This document shows, in pieces, positions 33,528 through 41,399 of a DNA stretch of 51,832 nt. Origin of the DNA: Pseudomonas sp. SLFW. Its GTDB lineage: Bacteria; Pseudomonadota; Gammaproteobacteria; Pseudomonadales; Pseudomonadaceae. Made by a program: the position numbers and the translations under genes. Below the pieces are notes generated by a model. The model had not been told where the DNA came from. It saw only the letters and a program-made list of their open reading frames with translations, and did not search any database. The stretch spans positions 1-51,832 of the forward strand of contig NZ_JAAAKW010000028.1 in the NCBI RefSeq assembly GCF_009905615.1, read 5' to 3'. Position 1 is the first letter of the stretch, and each line of letters opens with the position of its first letter.

Positions 33528-33652
33528 CACGCTCTGACACATCGACGAACGCCCCGTGGTATGCCTGATCATCAGGGTTGTAGCGTGGAGTTCGCCGATG
33601 GCTACAGGCGCAAGCCACTCCAGTTAATTGTTTCATTTCTTGTCCTCAACAC

Positions 33653-33680
33653 TTGTGTCGACAAACCTTGACCCTATACT
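33653..33680 (+). promoter_or_regulatory. Candidate sigma-70 promoter for the UPF0114 gene
   Basis: TATACT (33675-33680) resembles a -10 box, and TTGTGT (33653-33658) lies 16 bp upstream as a weak -35. The next ATG is 29 bp downstream. Confidence 0.4.
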
Positions 33681-33709
33681 CGCGGGCTTTCAATTACCTG
33701 TGAGCTTCA

Positions 33710-34198
33710 ATGGAACGGTTTATCGAAAATGCCATGTACGCGTCGCGCTGGTTGTTGGCGCCGATCTACTTTGGCCTGTCTCTGGGACTTTTGGCGCTGG
33801 CGCTCAAGTTCTTTCAGGAAATCTTTCACGTCATCCCCAATGTGTTTTCCCTGGCAGAGTCCGACCTGATTCTGGTGCTGCTGTCGCTGATCGACATGGC
33901 GCTGGTGGGCGGTCTGCTGGTCATGGTGATGATCTCGGGTTACGAGAACTTCGTGTCCCAGCTCGACATCGACGAAGACAAGGAAAAGCTCAACTGGCTC
34001 GGCAAAATGGACTCGTCTTCCCTGAAGATGAAAGTCGCCGCGTCCATCGTCGCGATCTCTTCCATTCATCTGCTGCGGGTGTTCATGGACGCCAAAAACA
34101 TCGAAACCCAATACCTGATGTGGTACGTGATCATTCACATGACCTTCGTGGTATCGGCGTTTGCGATGGGCTATCTGGACAAGCTGACCAAGCACTGA
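33710..34198 (+). CDS. UPF0114 family inner-membrane protein (YqhA-like)
   Basis: This 162-residue protein has four predicted membrane helices, at about 12-35, 52-76, 105-125 and 134-156. It matches the UPF0114/YqhA family: ENAMYASRWLLAPIYFGLSL near the start, VGGLLVMVMISGYENFVS in the middle, and LMWYVIIHMTFVVSAFAMGY before the end. The function is unknown. It has its own promoter-like site and stands before an unrelated small gene. Confidence 0.9.
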   Translation: MERFIENAMYASRWLLAPIYFGLSLGLLALALKFFQEIFHVIPNVFSLAESDLILVLLSLIDMALVGGLLVMVMISGYENFVSQLDIDEDKEKLNWLGKMDSSSLKMKVAASIVAISSIHLLRVFMDAKNIETQYLMWYVIIHMTFVVSAFAMGYLDKLTKH

Positions 34199-34327
34199 TC
34201 CCAGGCCGCTGGCATTTTCAACTGAACAGAAAATGACCAGCGGCGCCTTCTGTTCCTTGTACTTCAGCCAGACTGGGCAAGACTTCTTTTTCGCTCACTC
34301 AACGCCTGAATCAACGAGGACTCTCTC

Positions 34328-34633
34328 ATGAATCTTCAGGAACTCACGGCTCACGCCAGTGCCGGCCACATCGACGAACTCAACCTTATCTCCATGGAAG
34401 GCGGCATTTACCTGCTCGAAGCGCGCATGCACGGCGCTGCGCATCCGCTGAACGATGCCCAGGGAAAAACCCTGCACCTGCGCTCGGTCGAACACGCCAG
34501 GGACGTGCTGCAATCGGTCTCGCATATGCCGTTCAATCTGGTGCACGCCGTGGTTCACGACGAGATGTGTGGCATCCGCGACACCGAGGAACAGGTCGTG
34601 CGCGTTCCCATCTCTATTCGCTCGGCCTGGTAG
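34328..34633 (+). CDS. Small conserved protein (DUF6482-like)
   Basis: This 101-residue cytoplasmic protein starts at an ATG with GAGGA upstream. It has the segment LISMEGGIYLLEARMHGAAH, a helix ARDVLQSVSHMPFNL, and VHDEMCGIRDTEEQVVRVPI. It resembles the small Pseudomonas family listed as DUF6482, an assignment made from memory of its pattern. The function is unknown. It is not clearly part of an operon. Confidence 0.65.
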   Translation: MNLQELTAHASAGHIDELNLISMEGGIYLLEARMHGAAHPLNDAQGKTLHLRSVEHARDVLQSVSHMPFNLVHAVVHDEMCGIRDTEEQVVRVPISIRSAW

Positions 34634-34732
34634 CGGCGGGTTGGCTGCCTAGGGTGCGGAGGGCAGATGTGCTAGGCTGCTCGGCCTTTTAGTTCAGGGC
34701 GCCTGCGGGCGTTCATCAAGCGGAGCAGCAGC

Positions 34733-35350
34733 ATGTCCGAAGTCAATCTGTCCACCGACGAAACCCGCGTCAGCTACGGCATTGGCCGCCAACTGGGCGA
34801 CCAACTGCGTGACAACCCGCCACCGGGCGTCAATCTGGACGCCATCCTGGCCGGTCTGACCGATGCGTTCGCTGGTCAGCCAAGCCGTGTCAGCCAGGAA
34901 GAAATGGCGGCCAGCTTCAAAGTCATTCGTGAAATCATGCAAGCTGAAGCCGCCGCCAAAGCCGAAGCCGCTGCAGGCGCTGGCAAGGAATACCTGGCCG
35001 AAAACGCCAAGCGTGAAGGCGTCACGACGTTGGATTCCGGTTTGCAGTTCGAAGTGATCACCCAAGGCGATGGCGCTCAGCCAACCCGCGAAAGCAACGT
35101 GCGTACTCATTACCACGGCATGCTGATCGACGGCACCGTCTTCGACAGCTCCTACGATCGTGGCGAGCCGGCCGAATTCCCGGTTGGCGGCGTGATCGCT
35201 GGCTGGACCGAAGCCCTTCAATTGATGAAAGCCGGCAGCAAATGGCGCCTGCACGTGCCGAGCGAACTGGCTTACGGCGCTCAAGGCGTTGGCAGCATCC
35301 CGCCGCACAGCGTGCTGGTGTTCGACGTCGAACTGCTCGACGTCCTCTAA
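34733..35350 (+). CDS. fklB: FKBP-type peptidyl-prolyl isomerase FklB
   Basis: This 205-residue protein has an N-terminal helical dimerisation domain (about 1-95, TRVSYGIGRQLGDQLRDNPP) of the FklB/FkpA kind and a C-terminal FKBP domain (about 110-205). The latter contains VRTHYHGMLIDGTVFDSSYD, GGVIAGWTEALQLMKAGSKW and PSELAYGAQGVGSIPPHSVL, the binding-pocket segments. No signal peptide is present, so it is the cytoplasmic 22-kDa FklB rather than periplasmic FkpA. It catalyses cis-trans isomerisation of proline peptide bonds. Confidence 0.92.
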   Translation: MSEVNLSTDETRVSYGIGRQLGDQLRDNPPPGVNLDAILAGLTDAFAGQPSRVSQEEMAASFKVIREIMQAEAAAKAEAAAGAGKEYLAENAKREGVTTLDSGLQFEVITQGDGAQPTRESNVRTHYHGMLIDGTVFDSSYDRGEPAEFPVGGVIAGWTEALQLMKAGSKWRLHVPSELAYGAQGVGSIPPHSVLVFDVELLDVL

Positions 35351-35360
35351 AACAGCGGCA

Positions 35361-35466
35361 AGCTGCAAGTGTTGAGCTTCACGTTAAAAGCAGTGCGTCG
35401 TTGACTGGTCCTGATCGTACAGTCGACGACGAAAAGCTTGCGGCGTGTAGCTTGCCACTTGCAGCT
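35361..35466. repeat. Long-range inverted repeat between convergent genes
   Basis: AGCTGCAAGTG (35361-35371) and CACTTGCAGCT (35456-35466) are exact reverse complements 84 bp apart. The stretch between contains further AGCTTGC-like words (AAAAGCTTGCGG and TGTAGCTTGCC). It resembles a dispersed, degenerate palindromic repeat of the AGCTTGCAGCT kind seen in pseudomonads. It could also terminate fklB transcription, though no U-run follows. Confidence 0.55.
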
Positions 35467-35468
35467 GA

Positions 35469-35711
35469 TCAGTGAAGTTCGCATGCCGGGCGCAACGCTC
35501 GGGCATAGCAGAACAGGAACAGGCTGCGCACCATCTCCTTTTGAATCCCCGGTTCGCATGAGCTGAGGCTGTTCACGTCCAGATCTCCTTGATCTCGCAA
35601 TTCATCCAGCGCGTCTTCTTCCAGCACGGCGCACACCTCCCCGGTTTCGCGATGCAGGATACGCAGGTAAGGGTGTGGCCGATCCAGCCATGCGTCGATC
35701 AGATAGGTCAT
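35469..35711 (-). CDS. Small protein of unknown function, likely iron-regulated
   Basis: This 80-residue cytoplasmic protein starts MTYLIDAWLDRPHPYLRILH and contains ETGEVCAVLEEDALDELRDQ. It corresponds by position (between fklB and ispB) to a small gene in P. aeruginosa. No catalytic motif is visible. A Fur-box-like sequence lies 24 bp upstream of the start codon, so it is probably made when iron is scarce. GGAG precedes the ATG (AAGGAGAACGAAC). Confidence 0.75.
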   Translation of the reverse strand: MTYLIDAWLDRPHPYLRILHRETGEVCAVLEEDALDELRDQGDLDVNSLSSCEPGIQKEMVRSLFLFCYARALRPACELH

Positions 35712-35734
35712 GTTCGTTCTCCTTGAAATGATTC

Positions 35735-35753
35735 AATGAGAATAATTCCTATC
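35735..35753 (-). promoter_or_regulatory. Fur-box-like operator
   Basis: TGAGAAT-A-ATTCCTA (35737-35751) matches the 7-1-7 Fur core TGATAAT-N-ATTATCA in 12 of 14 arm positions. It lies 24 bp upstream of the small gene at 35469-35711, where Fur would block initiation when iron is plentiful. Confidence 0.7.
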
Positions 35754-35838
35754 TGAAGAATAGCAAGGATCTATTTGAGATTAATTCGCATTTTGGTGGC
35801 GGATGGATTCAGGGCATTCTTTCCGGCGAGCGGGAAAC

Positions 35839-35928
35839 CTGTAGGGGTGAGCTTGCTCGCGATGGCGCTGAGTCCGTTGATGAATACGTGATTGGCATTC
35901 CCTATCGCGAGCAAGCTCACTCCTGCAG
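35839..35928. repeat. REP inverted pair (REPIN), family A variant
   Basis: Arms at 35839-35862 and 35905-35928 are near reverse complements (CTGTAGGGGTGAGCTTGCTC and its partner ending CTCACTCCTGCAG). Compared with copies at 165 and 9615 the left arm has GGGGTGAG for GGAGTGAG and the right arm has TGCAG for TACA, so both ends have drifted. Confidence 0.88.
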
Positions 35929-35945
35929 GGATCTCTACCGGGCAT

Positions 35946-35971
35946 GAAAAAGCCCGTCACGAGGACGGGCT
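35946..35971 (-). terminator. Terminator of ispB
   Basis: On the minus strand AGCCCGTCCTCGTGACGGGC forms a stable stem followed by a run of T residues, 21 bp after the ispB stop codon. Confidence 0.88.
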
Positions 35972-35992
35972 TCTGGTGAGGCGGTGCGCGCG

Positions 35993-36961
35993 TCAGTGCG
36001 TGCGGGCGACGGCGAATTCGCTCAGTTCGATCAGCGCATCGCGGTACTCGCTGGCAGGCAGCACATCCAGGCAGGCGATGGCGCGAGCCACATAGTCACG
36101 GGCCAATTGTGCCGTGTAGTCCAGCGAGCCGGATTGCTCGACCGCTTCACGGATGGCATCCAGGTCTTCCAGGCCGCCTTTCTGAATCGCCTTGCGCACC
36201 AATGCTGCTTGCTCAGGCGTGCCTTCGCGCATGGTGTAGATCAGGGGCAGGGTCGGTTTGCCTTCTGCCAGGTCGTCACCAATGTTCTTGCCCATGGTCT
36301 CGGCGTCGCCGCGGTAGTCGAGCAGGTCGTCGACCAACTGGAACGCGATGCCCAGATGGTCGCCGAACGTGCGTAACGCTTCACTCTGGTCATGGTTTGC
36401 ATTGGCCAGGGCGGCGGCGCTGTGGGTCGAGGCTTCGAACAGCATGGCCGTCTTGCCGCGAATCACTTCCATGTAGGTTTCTTCGGTGGTGCTGGCGTCC
36501 CGAACCTTGGACAGTTGCAGCACTTCGCCTTCCGCAATGACGCGAGTGGCTTTCGAAAGGATCTTCATGACCGGCATCGAACCCAGCTCGACCATCATTT
36601 CGAACGAGCGGGAATAAAGGAAGTCGCCGACCAGAACGCTGGGTGCGTTGCCCCACATGGCGTTGGCAGTCGAACGGCCACGGCGCATACCGGACATGTC
36701 AACGACATCGTCGTGCAACAGGGTCGCGGTGTGCAGGAATTCGATGGTGGCCGCCAGCAGGCGCAGGTTGTCGCCACCGCTGCCGAGTGCCTTGCCGCAC
36801 AGGAGCACCAACAACGGACGCAGACGTTTGCCGCCAGCTGAGGTAATGTAGTCGCCGATTTTCGAGACCAGCGGCACGCGCGATGTCAGCTGCTTCTTGA
36901 TAATGTGGTCGACGGCTGTAAAGTCGTCCGCCACAGCGCGGTAGAAGGCTTGGGGTTGCAT
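35993..36961 (-). CDS. ispB: Octaprenyl (polyprenyl) diphosphate synthase
   Basis: This 322-residue trans-prenyltransferase has the first aspartate-rich motif DDVVD (84-88), the second DDLLD (211-215), the KRLRP substrate-binding segment (45-49) and a GKTAMLFE helix. It condenses isopentenyl diphosphate units into the side chain of ubiquinone. Pseudomonas ubiquinone usually has nine units (Q-9), so nonaprenyl diphosphate may be the product despite the name. The gene is divergent from rplU, as in other gammaproteobacteria. Confidence 0.95.
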   Translation of the reverse strand: MQPQAFYRAVADDFTAVDHIIKKQLTSRVPLVSKIGDYITSAGGKRLRPLLVLLCGKALGSGGDNLRLLAATIEFLHTATLLHDDVVDMSGMRRGRSTANAMWGNAPSVLVGDFLYSRSFEMMVELGSMPVMKILSKATRVIAEGEVLQLSKVRDASTTEETYMEVIRGKTAMLFEASTHSAAALANANHDQSEALRTFGDHLGIAFQLVDDLLDYRGDAETMGKNIGDDLAEGKPTLPLIYTMREGTPEQAALVRKAIQKGGLEDLDAIREAVEQSGSLDYTAQLARDYVARAIACLDVLPASEYRDALIELSEFAVARTH

Positions 36962-37040
36962 CAGCGAGACGTGCTCCAGAAGGGTTGCGCGGCATGCTAG
37001 GTCGCAGGCCCCACCCTGTCAAGGCGTGACGTAACGCCGC

Positions 37041-37069
37041 TTGCAAGGCGTTCGCGGCTTGCGTACAAT
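37041..37069 (+). promoter_or_regulatory. Sigma-70 promoter of rplU-rpmA
   Basis: TTGCAA (37041-37046) and TACAAT (37064-37069) are separated by 17 bp, a near-consensus arrangement. Transcription would start near 37076, leaving a leader of about 127 nt before rplU that holds a run of CATGCAGCCATGCC-type words but no clear ORF. Confidence 0.75.
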
Positions 37070-37202
37070 CGCGCACCCTAACTTTCCTGGGCAGCACCTG
37101 CCTTACGCAATTGCATGACGAGCCTTTCCAGCCCCATGCAGCCATGCCAGCCGATACTCTTCTTATAAAGCGCTGGGTGAGCAGGATTTTCGGAGAAATA
37201 CC

Positions 37203-37517
37203 ATGTCGTACGCAGTAATCGTTACCGGTGGCAAGCAGTACAAAGTCGCCCCAGGTGAATACCTGAAAATTGAAAAACTGGAAGTCGCTACTGGCGAAAC
37301 CGTGACCTTCGACCGCGTTCTGCTGGTTGCCAACGGTGACGACGTCAATATCGGTGCTCCAGTTGTTGCCGGTGCTACCGTTGTGGCTGAAGTGATCTCC
37401 CAAGGTCGTCACGATAAAGTCCGCATCATCAAGTTCCGTCGCCGTAAGCACCACATGAAGCGTATGGGCCACCGCCAGTGGTTCACCGAGATCAAAATCA
37501 CCGGTATCCAGGCCTGA
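37203..37517 (+). CDS. rplU: 50S ribosomal protein L21
   Basis: This 104-residue protein has the L21 pattern: MSYAVIVTGGKQYKVAPGEY at the start, FDRVLLVANGDDVNIGAPVV in the middle, and KFRRRKHHMKRMGHRQWFTE with ITGIQA at the end. It binds 23S rRNA in the large subunit next to L20. It is followed by rpmA after 36 bp in one transcript. Confidence 0.98.
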   Translation: MSYAVIVTGGKQYKVAPGEYLKIEKLEVATGETVTFDRVLLVANGDDVNIGAPVVAGATVVAEVISQGRHDKVRIIKFRRRKHHMKRMGHRQWFTEIKITGIQA

Positions 37518-37553
37518 ATTTCAGCCTGATACCCTAATAGGAGTATTGAACTC

Positions 37554-37826
37554 ATGGCACACAAAAAAGCTGGTGGTAGTACCCGTAACGGTCGCGACTC
37601 AGAAGCCAAACGTCTTGGCGTCAAGATGTACGGTGGCCAGGTAATCATTCCGGGCAACATCATCGTGCGTCAGCGCGGCACCCAATTCCACGCTGGTTAC
37701 GGCGTTGGCATGGGCAAAGATCACACCCTGTTCGCTAAAGTCGAAGGCGTGATCAAGTTCGAAGTCAAAGGCGCCTTCGGTCGTCGCTATGTAAGCATCG
37801 TGCCTAAGGCTCAAGCCGCGGCATAA
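37554..37826 (+). CDS. rpmA: 50S ribosomal protein L27
   Basis: This 90-residue protein begins MAHKKAGGSTRNGRDSEAKR, the conserved N-terminus that reaches the peptidyl-transferase centre. There is no N-terminal extension of the kind cleaved in Firmicutes. It assists tRNA positioning and large-subunit assembly. AGGAG precedes the ATG. A strong terminator follows. Confidence 0.98.
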   Translation: MAHKKAGGSTRNGRDSEAKRLGVKMYGGQVIIPGNIIVRQRGTQFHAGYGVGMGKDHTLFAKVEGVIKFEVKGAFGRRYVSIVPKAQAAA

Positions 37827-37883
37827 TCTTGCAGTCTCGGGTGGTTCGGGTGCGTTCTCGCGCTCACGCCGTCCGAGCAAAAA

Positions 37884-37908
37884 AGCCCTGTCGATGACAG
37901 GGCTTTTT
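37884..37908 (+). terminator. Terminator of rplU-rpmA
   Basis: AGCCCTGTC-GAT-GACAGGGCT forms a perfect 9-bp stem followed by five T residues, 57 bp after the rpmA stop. The A-run on the left side could let it act on both strands. Confidence 0.92.
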
Positions 37909-37938
37909 CGTTTGTAGAAGCTTTGGTTTTTGGTGAGT

Positions 37939-38022
37939 CTCTTGCAAAGCTGTTTGTGTGGGCCGTTGTGGTGTGAAGTCGCTGGTTTTTGATCGGTATC
38001 GCAACGCTCATCTTTGCAAGAG
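37939..38022. repeat. Perfect 11-bp inverted repeat upstream of obgE
   Basis: CTCTTGCAAAG (37939-37949) and CTTTGCAAGAG (38012-38022) are exact reverse complements enclosing 62 bp rich in G and T. They lie between the rpmA terminator and obgE, with the second arm 50 bp from the obgE ATG. It could be a closed stem in an obgE leader, paired protein-binding sites, or a small transcript. I see no certain promoter here. Confidence 0.6.
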
Positions 38023-38072
38023 CCTTATGAATTTATGTTGTTTGCTCGTCTTTGTGACGGGAGGCGTGCGTT

Positions 38073-39296
38073 ATGAAATTTGTTGATGAAGTATCCATTC
38101 GGGTGAAGGCCGGTGACGGCGGCAACGGTTGCATGAGCTTCCGTCGCGAAAAATTCATCGAAAACGGTGGTCCCAACGGGGGTGATGGTGGTGATGGCGG
38201 CTCGATCTACATGATCGCCGACGAGAACCTCAACACTCTGGTCGACTATCGCTACACCCGTCATTTCGATGCCGAGCGTGGTTCGAACGGCGGCAGCACG
38301 GATTGCACCGGCCGCAAGGGTGAAGATCTGGTCCTGCGCGTTCCGGTCGGCACCACTGTGATCGACGCCAGTACCCAGGAAATCATCGGTGACCTGACCA
38401 AGGCCGGTCAGCGCCTGTTAGTGGCTCATGGCGGCTGGCACGGTCTGGGCAACACCCGCTTCAAATCCAGTACCAACCGTGCACCGCGTCAAACGACGCC
38501 GGGCAAGCCGGGTGAGCAGCGTGACCTGAAACTGGAAATGAAAGTGCTGGCGGACGTCGGTCTGCTGGGCTTGCCGAACGCGGGCAAGAGCACCTTCATT
38601 CGTTCGGTATCGGCTGCCAAGCCGAAAGTTGCCGACTACCCCTTCACCACGCTGGTGCCGAACCTGGGCGTGGTCAGTGTTGACCGCTGGAAGAGCTTCG
38701 TCGTCGCCGACATCCCGGGCCTGATCGAAGGTGCATCCGATGGAGCGGGTCTCGGCATTCGCTTCCTCAAGCACTTGGCGCGTACTCGCCTGCTGCTGCA
38801 CCTCGTCGACATGGCGCCGCTGGATGAAAGCGATCCTGCCGATGCGGCGGAAGTGATCGTCAACGAACTGGTCAAGTTCAGCCCGGCGCTGTCGGATCGC
38901 GATCGCTGGCTGGTGCTGAACAAGTGCGACATGCTGTCGGAAGATCAGCATGAAGCGGTCAAGGCGCAGATTGTCGAGCGTCTGAACTGGACCGGCCCGG
39001 TGTACATGATCGCGGCGATTGCCAAGCAGGGCACCGAGCGTCTGAGCCACGACATCATGCGTTATCTGGAGGATCGTGCTGATCGTCTGGCCAATGACCC
39101 GGCCTATGCCGAAGAGCTGGCAGAGCTGGATCAGCGCATTGAAGACGAGGCCCGCGCACAGTTGCAGGCGCTGGACGACAAGCGTGCGCTGCGCCGCAGT
39201 GGCGTCAAGAGCGTGCATGACATGGGCGATGATGATTGGGATGAAGATTTCGAGGACGATGAAGACGGTCCGGAAATCATTTACGTCCGTGAGTGA
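38073..39296 (+). CDS. obgE: Obg-family GTPase
   Basis: This 407-residue protein has the glycine-rich Obg fold at the N-terminus (MKFVDEVSIRVKAGDGGNGC to about residue 158) and a GTPase domain with G1 GLPNAGKS (about 166-173), G3 DIPGLIEGA (about 213) and G4 NKCD. It ends in an acidic tail (DDDWDEDFEDDEDG). It links GTP and ppGpp levels to large-subunit maturation and chromosome events. GGGAGG lies upstream of the ATG. It is the usual companion of rplU-rpmA but has its own terminator, so it may be transcribed separately. Confidence 0.97.
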   Translation: MKFVDEVSIRVKAGDGGNGCMSFRREKFIENGGPNGGDGGDGGSIYMIADENLNTLVDYRYTRHFDAERGSNGGSTDCTGRKGEDLVLRVPVGTTVIDASTQEIIGDLTKAGQRLLVAHGGWHGLGNTRFKSSTNRAPRQTTPGKPGEQRDLKLEMKVLADVGLLGLPNAGKSTFIRSVSAAKPKVADYPFTTLVPNLGVVSVDRWKSFVVADIPGLIEGASDGAGLGIRFLKHLARTRLLLHLVDMAPLDESDPADAAEVIVNELVKFSPALSDRDRWLVLNKCDMLSEDQHEAVKAQIVERLNWTGPVYMIAAIAKQGTERLSHDIMRYLEDRADRLANDPAYAEELAELDQRIEDEARAQLQALDDKRALRRSGVKSVHDMGDDDWDEDFEDDEDGPEIIYVRE

Positions 39297-39315
39297 TCGA
39301 CTGAAGTAAACTACA

Positions 39316-39340
39316 ACGCCGCTGAAATCAGCGGCGTTTT
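39316..39340 (+). terminator. Terminator of obgE
   Basis: ACGCCGCTGA-AA-TCAGCGGCGT is a perfect 10-bp stem followed by four T residues, 19 bp after the stop codon. Confidence 0.9.
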
Positions 39341-39382
39341 AGTGTCTTGGATTTGTACTCTCTGGCTTAAGGTTGAAAGATC

Positions 39383-40501
39383 ATGCGGAGCAAGGTGACA
39401 GGTGCCCAGCGTTGGGTTGTGAAGATCGGAAGTGCGCTACTGACAGCGGACGGCAAGGGTCTTGATCGCAACGCGATGGGTGTTTGGGTCGAGCAGATGG
39501 TGGCGCTGCATGAAGCGGGCGTCGAGCTGGTTCTGGTTTCGTCAGGTGCGGTAGCGGCCGGGATGAGTCGACTGGGCTGGGCTGCGCGACCGAGTGCCAT
39601 GCATGAGCTTCAAGCGGCGGCGGCGATTGGTCAGATGGGTCTGGTGCAGGCTTGGGAATCGAGCTTCGCTGAGCATGACCGTCATACCGCGCAAATTCTG
39701 CTGACCCATGACGACTTGTCCGACCGCAAGCGCTACCTCAATGCGCGGAGCACCCTGCGCACGCTGGTCGAACTGGGTGTTGTGCCGGTCATCAACGAAA
39801 ACGACACGGTCGTGACCGACGAAATCCGCTTCGGTGACAACGACACGCTGGCGGCGCTGGTAGCCAACCTGGTCGAAGCCGATCTGCTGGTCATTCTCAC
39901 GGATCGTGACGGTATGTTCGACGCCGACCCACGCAATAATCCTGAAGCCCAATTGATCTACGAAGCACGTGCCGATGATCCGGCGCTGGATGCCGTAGCA
40001 GGCGGTACGGGCGGGGCGCTGGGGCGCGGTGGCATGCAGACGAAGCTGCGTGCGGCGCGTCTGGCGGCGCGTTCGGGTGCGCACACGGTGATCGTCGGTG
40101 GTCGCATCGAGCGTGTGCTGGCACGCCTCAAGGCGGGTGAGCGGTTGGGTACGCTGCTGTCGCCCGAGCGCGAGATGTTGGCGGCGCGCAAGCAGTGGCT
40201 GGCCGGGCATTTGCAGACTCGCGGCACGCTGGTGCTGGATGATGGGGCGGTCAAGGCCCTCACTGAAAGCCACAAGAGCCTGTTACCTGTAGGGGTGAAG
40301 GTGGTGCAGGGCAGTTTCCGCCGTGGCGAGATGGTGGTGTGTGTTGCGGCGGACGGTCGCGAAGTCGCTCGCGGGCTGAGCAACTACAGCGCGCTTGAAG
40401 CGCAGAAGATTATCGGTCTGTCCTCCGACTCCATCGTGAAGGAGTTGGGTTATATAGCTGAGCCTGAGTTGGTTCATCGCGACAACCTGATTCTGGTGTG
40501 A
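39383..40501 (+). CDS. proB: Glutamate 5-kinase
   Basis: This 372-residue enzyme has an N-terminal amino-acid kinase domain (about 1-260; VVKIGSALLTADGK, LVSSGAVAAGMSRLG and INENDTV) and a C-terminal PUA domain (about 280-365; RGTLVLDDGAVKAL). It phosphorylates glutamate with ATP in the first step of proline synthesis and is usually inhibited by proline. It is 86 bp after obgE, separated by a terminator, and 27 bp before creA. Confidence 0.96.
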   Translation: MRSKVTGAQRWVVKIGSALLTADGKGLDRNAMGVWVEQMVALHEAGVELVLVSSGAVAAGMSRLGWAARPSAMHELQAAAAIGQMGLVQAWESSFAEHDRHTAQILLTHDDLSDRKRYLNARSTLRTLVELGVVPVINENDTVVTDEIRFGDNDTLAALVANLVEADLLVILTDRDGMFDADPRNNPEAQLIYEARADDPALDAVAGGTGGALGRGGMQTKLRAARLAARSGAHTVIVGGRIERVLARLKAGERLGTLLSPEREMLAARKQWLAGHLQTRGTLVLDDGAVKALTESHKSLLPVGVKVVQGSFRRGEMVVCVAADGREVARGLSNYSALEAQKIIGLSSDSIVKELGYIAEPELVHRDNLILV

Positions 40502-40528
40502 GTCAGGCTCTCTGAACAGGAAGCTGCA

Positions 40529-40999
40529 ATGCGATTCGTAAAAGGAATGCTGGGTGCGCTGCTGATGTTGCCCGTGCTGGCGTCGGCTGAAGAGATTGGT
40601 CAGGTTTCGACGGTGTTCAAATTCGTCGGCCCCAACGACCGGATTGTGGTCGAGGCGTTTGACGATCCCAAGGTCGATGGCGTGACCTGCTATCTGTCGC
40701 GCGCCAAGACGGGTGGGCTGAAGGGTGGGTTAGGGTTGGCAGAGGATCGCGCGGAAGCGTCGATTGCCTGTCGCCAGGTTGGGCCTATCCACTTCAAGGG
40801 TGAGCTCAAGGATGGCGATGAGGTGTTCAAGGAGCGCACATCGCTGGTGTTCAAGACCATGCAAGTCGTGCGTTTCCTCGACAAGAAGCGCAATACGCTC
40901 GTGTATCTGGTCTACAGCGATCGTGTGATTGAGGGCAGCCCGCAGAATGCGGTGACCGCGATTCCGATCCTGCCTTGGGCGCCCGCGCCAGCGCCGTGA
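40529..40999 (+). CDS. creA: CreA family protein
   Basis: This 156-residue exported protein has a signal peptide (MRFVKGMLGALLMLPVLASA) and the CreA pattern: FKFVGPNDRIVVEAFDDPKV, GVTCYLSRAKTGG and KTMQVVRFLDKKRNTLVYLV. Family function is unknown despite the name; it is periplasmic. CAGGAAG lies upstream of the ATG. It follows proB, and a bidirectional terminator separates it from rpsT. Confidence 0.93.
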   Translation: MRFVKGMLGALLMLPVLASAEEIGQVSTVFKFVGPNDRIVVEAFDDPKVDGVTCYLSRAKTGGLKGGLGLAEDRAEASIACRQVGPIHFKGELKDGDEVFKERTSLVFKTMQVVRFLDKKRNTLVYLVYSDRVIEGSPQNAVTAIPILPWAPAPAP

Positions 41000-41017
41000 C
41001 GAGACTGCGTCAACTCG

Positions 41018-41039
41018 GTAGGAGCGAATTCATTTGCTC
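41018..41039. repeat. Degenerate single REP arm, family B
   Basis: GTAGGAGCGAATTCATTTGC followed by TC resembles the left arm of the pairs at 7141 and 27724, with TTTGCTC in place of TTCGCGA. No partner arm is nearby; it lies just after creA. Confidence 0.6.
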
Positions 41040-41083
41040 TTGCCGTTGTTTTGGTCAGGATGTGCTGCCAAATCGCAGGCAAT

Positions 41084-41110
41084 AAAAAACCGACCTGAGG
41101 TCGGTTTTTT
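41084..41110. terminator. Bidirectional terminator between creA and rpsT
   Basis: CCGACC-TGA-GGTCGG forms a 6-bp stem flanked by six A residues on the left and six T residues on the right, so it works for both the creA and the rpsT transcripts. Confidence 0.93.
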
Positions 41111-41123
41111 AATAAACAGTCGC

Positions 41124-41399
41124 TTAGGCTGCAGCTTGGTTCAGAGCCTTGACATGACCGTTCAGGCGGCTCTTATGGCGAGCAGCTTTGTTCTTGTGGA
41201 TGATGCCTTTATCGGCCATACGGTCGATAACTGGCACGGCCAGAACATAAGCAGCTTGCGCTTTAGCAGCGTCTTTGGCGTCGATGGCTTTCACTACGTT
41301 CTTGATGTAGGTACGAACCATGGAACGCAGGCTGGCGTTGTGGCTGCGACGCTTCTCAGCCTGTTTTGCACGTTTTTTGGCGGAAGGTGTGTTGGCCAC
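41124..41399 (-). CDS. rpsT: 30S ribosomal protein S20
   Basis: This 91-residue basic helical protein begins MANTPSAKKRAKQAEKRRSH, the signature of S20, which binds 16S rRNA in the body of the small subunit. The start is a GTG, with GAGGAG 7 nt upstream. Alternative starts are often used to tune S20 output, so the GTG may be regulatory. It is divergent from murJ across 250 bp in which I see no certain promoter. Confidence 0.97.
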   Translation of the reverse strand: MANTPSAKKRAKQAEKRRSHNASLRSMVRTYIKNVVKAIDAKDAAKAQAAYVLAVPVIDRMADKGIIHKNKAARHKSRLNGHVKALNQAAA

